Positions 60,948 to 64,000 of a stretch of 64,000 bases of DNA are shown in pieces (position 1 is the first letter of the stretch; every line of letters starts with the position of its first letter). The position numbers were made by a program, and so were the translations under genes. The notes beneath the pieces are model-generated. The model made no database searches. It was given only the letters and a program-made list of their open reading frames with translations, and was not told where the DNA came from. Origin of the DNA: Bacillota bacterium (GTDB lineage: Bacteria > Bacillota > Clostridia > Christensenellales > UMGS416); the NCBI GenBank assembly GCA_023410875.1, contig JAEYPH010000062.1, positions 40,875 through 104,874 on the forward strand. The letters run 5' to 3'.

Positions 60948-62321
60948 GTGATACAGGCAGAACCTTTCCGCATCAAAATGGTGGAGCCCATTCGAATGAT
61001 TTCGCCTGAGGCCAGGCAGAAGGCCTTGGAGTCGGCGGGATACAATCCCTTCGCGCTCAAGGCGGAGGATGTGTACATCGATCTGCTGACCGACAGCGGC
61101 ACGGGGGCCATGAGCGACAACCAGTGGGCAGGGCTCATGCTCGGCGACGAATCCTACGCGGGCAGCAGGAACTTTTTCCACCTGGAAGAGGCCGTAAGGG
61201 ATATTATCGGTTACCATCATACGATACCGACGCACCAGGGCAGGGGAGCCGAGCAGGTGCTGTTCCCACTTCTGATCCAAAAGGGCCAGTATGTACTGGG
61301 TAACATGCACTTTGACACGACTGCCGCCCATATAGAGCTCTCCGGAGGCAGGCCGGTGAACTTCGTCACCGAAAAGGCATTCGACACCACTCAGCCCTAT
61401 GACTTCAAGGGCAACTTCGACGTAGAGAAAATGGAGGCCTTCATCCGGGAGAAGGGGGCTCAAAGCTGCGCCTTCATATTGATCACGATCACCTGCAACA
61501 GCGCCGGCGGGCAGCCGGTGTCCATGGGGAACATCAAGGAAGTCAGCGCTGTGGGCAGGAAATACGGCGTTAAGGTGCTGATTGACGCGGCCCGCTTCGC
61601 CGAGAACGCCTACTTCATCAAAAAGCGGGAGGCCGGTTACGAGGATAAATCCATTGCGGACATTGTCCGCGAGATGTTCTCCTATGCCCAGGCTTTCACG
61701 ATGAGTGCCAAAAAGGACGCGCTGGTCAACATCGGCGGCCTGATCGGCATACGGGAGGACGCACAGCTTGCGACGCAGACAAGATCGATGCTGGTTCCTT
61801 ACGAAGGGTTCCCGACCTACGGCGGCCTGGCGGGGCGAGACATGGAAGCTCTTGCGAGGGGCCTGTGCGAAGGAGTGGACGAGGCATACCTGGAATACCG
61901 CATCGCGCAGGTAGCCTATCTGGGCCAGCGGCTCATGGATGGAGGCGTGCCGATTCAGACGCCCACCGGCGGACACGCGGTGTTCGTGGACGCCAAAAAG
62001 GTGCTGCCCCATATCCCGAGCGCGCAGTTCCCGGCGCAGGCGCTGGCCAACGAGCTGTATCTGGAGGCCGGCGTGCGGGCCGTGGAGATCGGCTCGCTGC
62101 TGGCGGGCAGGAATGCGGAATCGGGGGAGCAGGTGCCGTCCCCCATGGAGCTGCTGCGGCTCACGATCCCCAGGAGGACGTATACGAACAACCATATGGA
62201 TGTCGTGGCGGAGGCCCTGGTCAACATCATGAACAGGGCAGACTCCATCAAAGGTGTGGAGTTTGAATACGAGCCGCCGGTGCTGCGGCACTTCATGGCC
62301 AAGTTGCGTCCAGTGCGATAA
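60948..62321 (+). CDS. tnaA: Tryptophanase
   Basis: A 457-aa PLP-dependent beta-eliminating lyase. It has the family segments IDLLTDSGTGAMSDNQWAG near residue 45, IPTHQGRGAEQ near residue 93, NSAGGQPVS near residue 183 and the PLP lysine in MSAKKDALVNIGG near residue 253. Where tyrosine phenol-lyase has Thr124 and Arg381, this protein has Asp (HFDTTAAH) and Ile (VEIGSLLAGRN), as in tryptophanase, so L-tryptophan to indole, pyruvate and ammonia is favoured. The start is GTG at 60948 with AGGAGGT 7 bases upstream. No tnaC-like leader or transporter is adjacent. Confidence 0.9.
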   Translation: MIQAEPFRIKMVEPIRMISPEARQKALESAGYNPFALKAEDVYIDLLTDSGTGAMSDNQWAGLMLGDESYAGSRNFFHLEEAVRDIIGYHHTIPTHQGRGAEQVLFPLLIQKGQYVLGNMHFDTTAAHIELSGGRPVNFVTEKAFDTTQPYDFKGNFDVEKMEAFIREKGAQSCAFILITITCNSAGGQPVSMGNIKEVSAVGRKYGVKVLIDAARFAENAYFIKKREAGYEDKSIADIVREMFSYAQAFTMSAKKDALVNIGGLIGIREDAQLATQTRSMLVPYEGFPTYGGLAGRDMEALARGLCEGVDEAYLEYRIAQVAYLGQRLMDGGVPIQTPTGGHAVFVDAKKVLPHIPSAQFPAQALANELYLEAGVRAVEIGSLLAGRNAESGEQVPSPMELLRLTIPRRTYTNNHMDVVAEALVNIMNRADSIKGVEFEYEPPVLRHFMAKLRPVR

Positions 62322-62343
62322 ACCTATATAAGGAAACAACAAA

Positions 62344-62378
62344 CAGAGCCGGCGTTCTTGCCGGCTCTGAACTTGTTT
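62344..62378 (+). terminator. Terminator of tnaA
   Basis: CAGAGCCGGC, loop GTTCTT, GCCGGCTCTG, followed by AACTTGTTTTC. Confidence 0.65.
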
Positions 62379-62429
62379 TCTGAAACTGCCTCGTTGGCTA
62401 CATCTAACACAACCACCTAAAAAATGGGA

Positions 62430-62668
62430 CCGAAGGTTTCCAAAGGGCGATCGGAGCCCTTTGGTCGCGCCAACAGGCGCGAAATGCTTGGTCGCACCCG
62501 CAGGCATTGCCCCGGCTTGCAGCAACGTCGGCTTTAACCGCAGGCAATGCGATAATGTCGCCGCGCAGCGGCGATGTGATAGCATTGCCGGTCGATGCGC
62601 AGCATCGAGCAACAGCCGATGTGAGAGCAAGCCGATAGTTGTGCAAGGCGCAACGTAGGGTGCGAAAT
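62430..62668 (+). repeat. Dispersed hairpin repeat, copy 3, interrupted
   Basis: Bases 62430-62485 match copy 1, then a 176-bp segment (62486-62661) intervenes, and GCGAAATCCCCTTT resumes the repeat at 62662. The 7-bp GCGAAAT stands on both sides. The intervening segment is itself a series of small hairpins. Located between the converging 3' ends of tnaA and the second URO-D-family gene. Confidence 0.8.
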
Positions 62669-62682
62669 CCCCTTTCTTTGTA

Positions 62683-63717
62683 CTAGATGCCATGGTTTAT
62701 ATCGCGTAACGCCTCGATAACCGCAATGGCCTTTTCGAGAGGCATTTCATCCACCAGCGGCTTGGCCGGAGCCAGCACATAGCCACCCTTGTCACGGAAC
62801 AGCGCCGCCAGGCGGAAGATTTCCGCACGGATTTCCTCGGGCGTACCGTGGTTGAGGATGCCCTGGCTGCCCAGGCAGCCCCAGAAGCTCAAACGGTCGC
62901 CATAGATGGCTTGCAGGCGCTCGGGCTCCATGCCGTGGGCCTCGGGCTGCACGCTTTCGTGGGCATCCATGCCGATCTCGATCAGGTCATCGTAAATCTC
63001 CCAGATACTGCCGCAGGAGTGCTGCACGGCGACCTTGCCCTGGCGGTGCACCTCCTCGTAGATGCGTGCCCAGCAGGGCTTGAAATACTTGCGCCAAGTC
63101 TTGGCGCCCATGATGACGCCGCGCTGGTCGCCCCAGTCGTCGCCGAACAGGAAGGCGTCCGCCGGCACATCCTCACAGGCGCGCAGCATGTCCACATACA
63201 GATCGGTCAGGCGCTGCGTGGCCTCGAAGCAGAACTCCTCTTCCAGCAGCAGATCGGTCAGCGCATTTTCGAAGCCGCGCAGCCGCCACAGGGCCTCAAA
63301 GATGCCCCAGCCCATGTTGATGATGCGGTAGTGCTCGTGGTCTGCCTCATACTGGGCGATGGCCCGGGGCTTGTCGCGCAGCACCGGTTCGGTGAACAGC
63401 GCGCTGTCGGGGAAGCGGTAGCCCTGCAGCGTGGGCTCGGGCAGCGGGTTGCCCTCTATGTGCCAGGGGCGTTTGTCCATGCGCCACATGGCGCCCAGCG
63501 CGTCGCGGGAGTATACTTCGTCCACTTGCTCCAGACGCACGGTGTCCACCGACAGAAAACTGACCGTGTACTCCTTGAGCAGCGTATGCAGCCAATCCTG
63601 CCCGCCGTAATGGGCGTTGAGCCGCGCCAGCAGCTCCGGCTCGAAGGCGACCGTGTAGGGCGTTTCGGCGGTTCCCTTGTGAGCCAGCCGTCTTTGGATG
63701 ATCTCTCTCGCTGTCAT
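62683..63717 (-). CDS. Uroporphyrinogen decarboxylase-family methyltransferase-like protein
   Basis: A 344-aa URO-D superfamily protein of the MtaA/MtbA-like branch. The zinc-type motif VQHSCGSIWEIY near residue 235 and the GDDWGDQRG segment near residue 193 fit cobalamin-dependent methyltransferases rather than haem URO-D. The ATG at 63717 follows AAAGGA by about 8 bases; an in-frame ATG at 63759 has no site. It is a distant paralogue of the gene at 55505. No corrinoid protein gene is near it within the window. Confidence 0.85.
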   Translation of the reverse strand: MTAREIIQRRLAHKGTAETPYTVAFEPELLARLNAHYGGQDWLHTLLKEYTVSFLSVDTVRLEQVDEVYSRDALGAMWRMDKRPWHIEGNPLPEPTLQGYRFPDSALFTEPVLRDKPRAIAQYEADHEHYRIINMGWGIFEALWRLRGFENALTDLLLEEEFCFEATQRLTDLYVDMLRACEDVPADAFLFGDDWGDQRGVIMGAKTWRKYFKPCWARIYEEVHRQGKVAVQHSCGSIWEIYDDLIEIGMDAHESVQPEAHGMEPERLQAIYGDRLSFWGCLGSQGILNHGTPEEIRAEIFRLAALFRDKGGYVLAPAKPLVDEMPLEKAIAVIEALRDINHGI

Positions 63718-63924
63718 GTCTGATATCCTTTCCTGCCGCCTGTGTTGCCGGCATTCCATGGCTGTAAAGCGCTTTTCTCTGGCATCAACGCATATATAAG
63801 AATCAAAATGACAATACAGACGATCCCAGGATTTGTCAATATGACAATCATACGGTATACATGTTAACTTAGCCAGTAAATTCCCAGAGTAAGTTCCACA
63901 GTGGACAAGGGAGTGGAATTTAGT

Positions 63925-63987
63925 ATGGGAAGAAAATTTGGTAGAATTAAGTCTGAGAAATTTTCTTCAGAGGGAGGAGAAAAATGA
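63925..63987 (+). CDS. Possible 20-aa leader ORF
   Basis: An ATG preceded by AGGGAG opens a 20-codon basic frame (MGRKFGRIKSEKF-) whose TGA overlaps the ATG at 63984 as ATGA. It may be a translationally coupled leader or a chance ORF. The interval 63718-63924 has no gene that I can support. Confidence 0.3.
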   Translation: MGRKFGRIKSEKFSSEGGEK

Positions 63988-64000
63988 CGGACTTAAAAGC
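63984..64000 (+). CDS. Start of a truncated gene
   Basis: ATG with a strong GAGGGAGGAG site 5 bases upstream; only MTDLK and the beginning of the next codon lie in the window. The product cannot be identified. Confidence 0.55.

Noticed and set aside
60948..62321. Tyrosine phenol-lyase
   Set aside because: The Thr and Arg that mark TPL are replaced by Asp and Ile as in tryptophanase.

Overview
The window looks like a chromosomal segment from a GC-rich, endospore-forming Clostridia-type Firmicute. The evidence is: a dipicolinate synthase pair (dpaA/dpaB) followed by a DapG-type aspartokinase, two T-box leaders (tyrS with specifier UAC, glyS with specifier GGC), YtrA-type GntR regulators next to ABC genes, strong GGAGG ribosome binding sites, many TTG/GTG starts, and a PEP-domain-containing pyruvate kinase. 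No rRNA, CRISPR array, phage or intact insertion sequence is visible. Family and species cannot be fixed from the sequence alone.

Layout. 1-4500: a GrpB-family gene, a 53-aa Cys-rich protein, and a YtrA-type GntR/ABC/permease operon on the minus strand. 4770-7240: T-box-controlled tyrS and an EFR1-type flavodoxin/ferredoxin gene. 7300-12900: a methyltransferase, the sporulation operon dpaA-dpaB-dapG with a sigma-K-like promoter, a long intergenic palindrome, trmL and an AEC-family transporter. 12840-15000: an acetyltransferase, then an AT-richer patch with a HEAT-like protein and a methyltransferase. 15180-20100: a heterodimeric ABC exporter and a divergent MFS transporter. 20196-30676: a ten-gene co-directional run of two-component system, lipoprotein, two permeases, an ABC ATPase, a degenerate ABC ATPase, a membrane-anchored CARDB-like protein, a MacB-like permease and an alanine racemase homologue. 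Most junctions overlap, so this is probably one self-regulated envelope system. 30715-33257: tandem EAL-like/HDOD signalling paralogues of equal length.

33393-35576 holds a serine-palmitoyltransferase-like enzyme divergent from a short-chain dehydrogenase, followed by an M24 peptidase. 36934-42453 is a lipoprotein adaptor, FtsX-type permease and two ABC ATPases, one with a C-terminal AbrB-like domain. 42558-46949: aldo/keto reductase, acetyltransferase, pyruvate kinase, isochorismatase-type hydrolase. 47043-51001: T-box glyS, an Smr-like small protein, and an XRE regulator fused to a BtrH/C39-like domain. 51192-53340: an aldo/keto reductase, a gene-poor decayed stretch, and tRNA-Arg(CCG). 53502-55395: a second GntR/ABC/permease operon with a clear operator. 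55505-63717: two URO-D-family methyltransferase-like genes, an LCP protein, an acetate-family transporter, and a PucR regulator divergent from tryptophanase. The window ends just inside a further gene.

The main new-looking signals are the 20-30 kb operon with its pseudo-ATPase, the SPT-like/SDR pair, the AbrB-tailed ABC ATPase, the XRE-BtrH fusion, and a family of three near-identical hairpin repeats at gene 3' ends, one of which is interrupted by a 176-bp hairpin array flanked by 7-bp direct repeats. All functional assignments come from reading motifs by eye; no database search was run.
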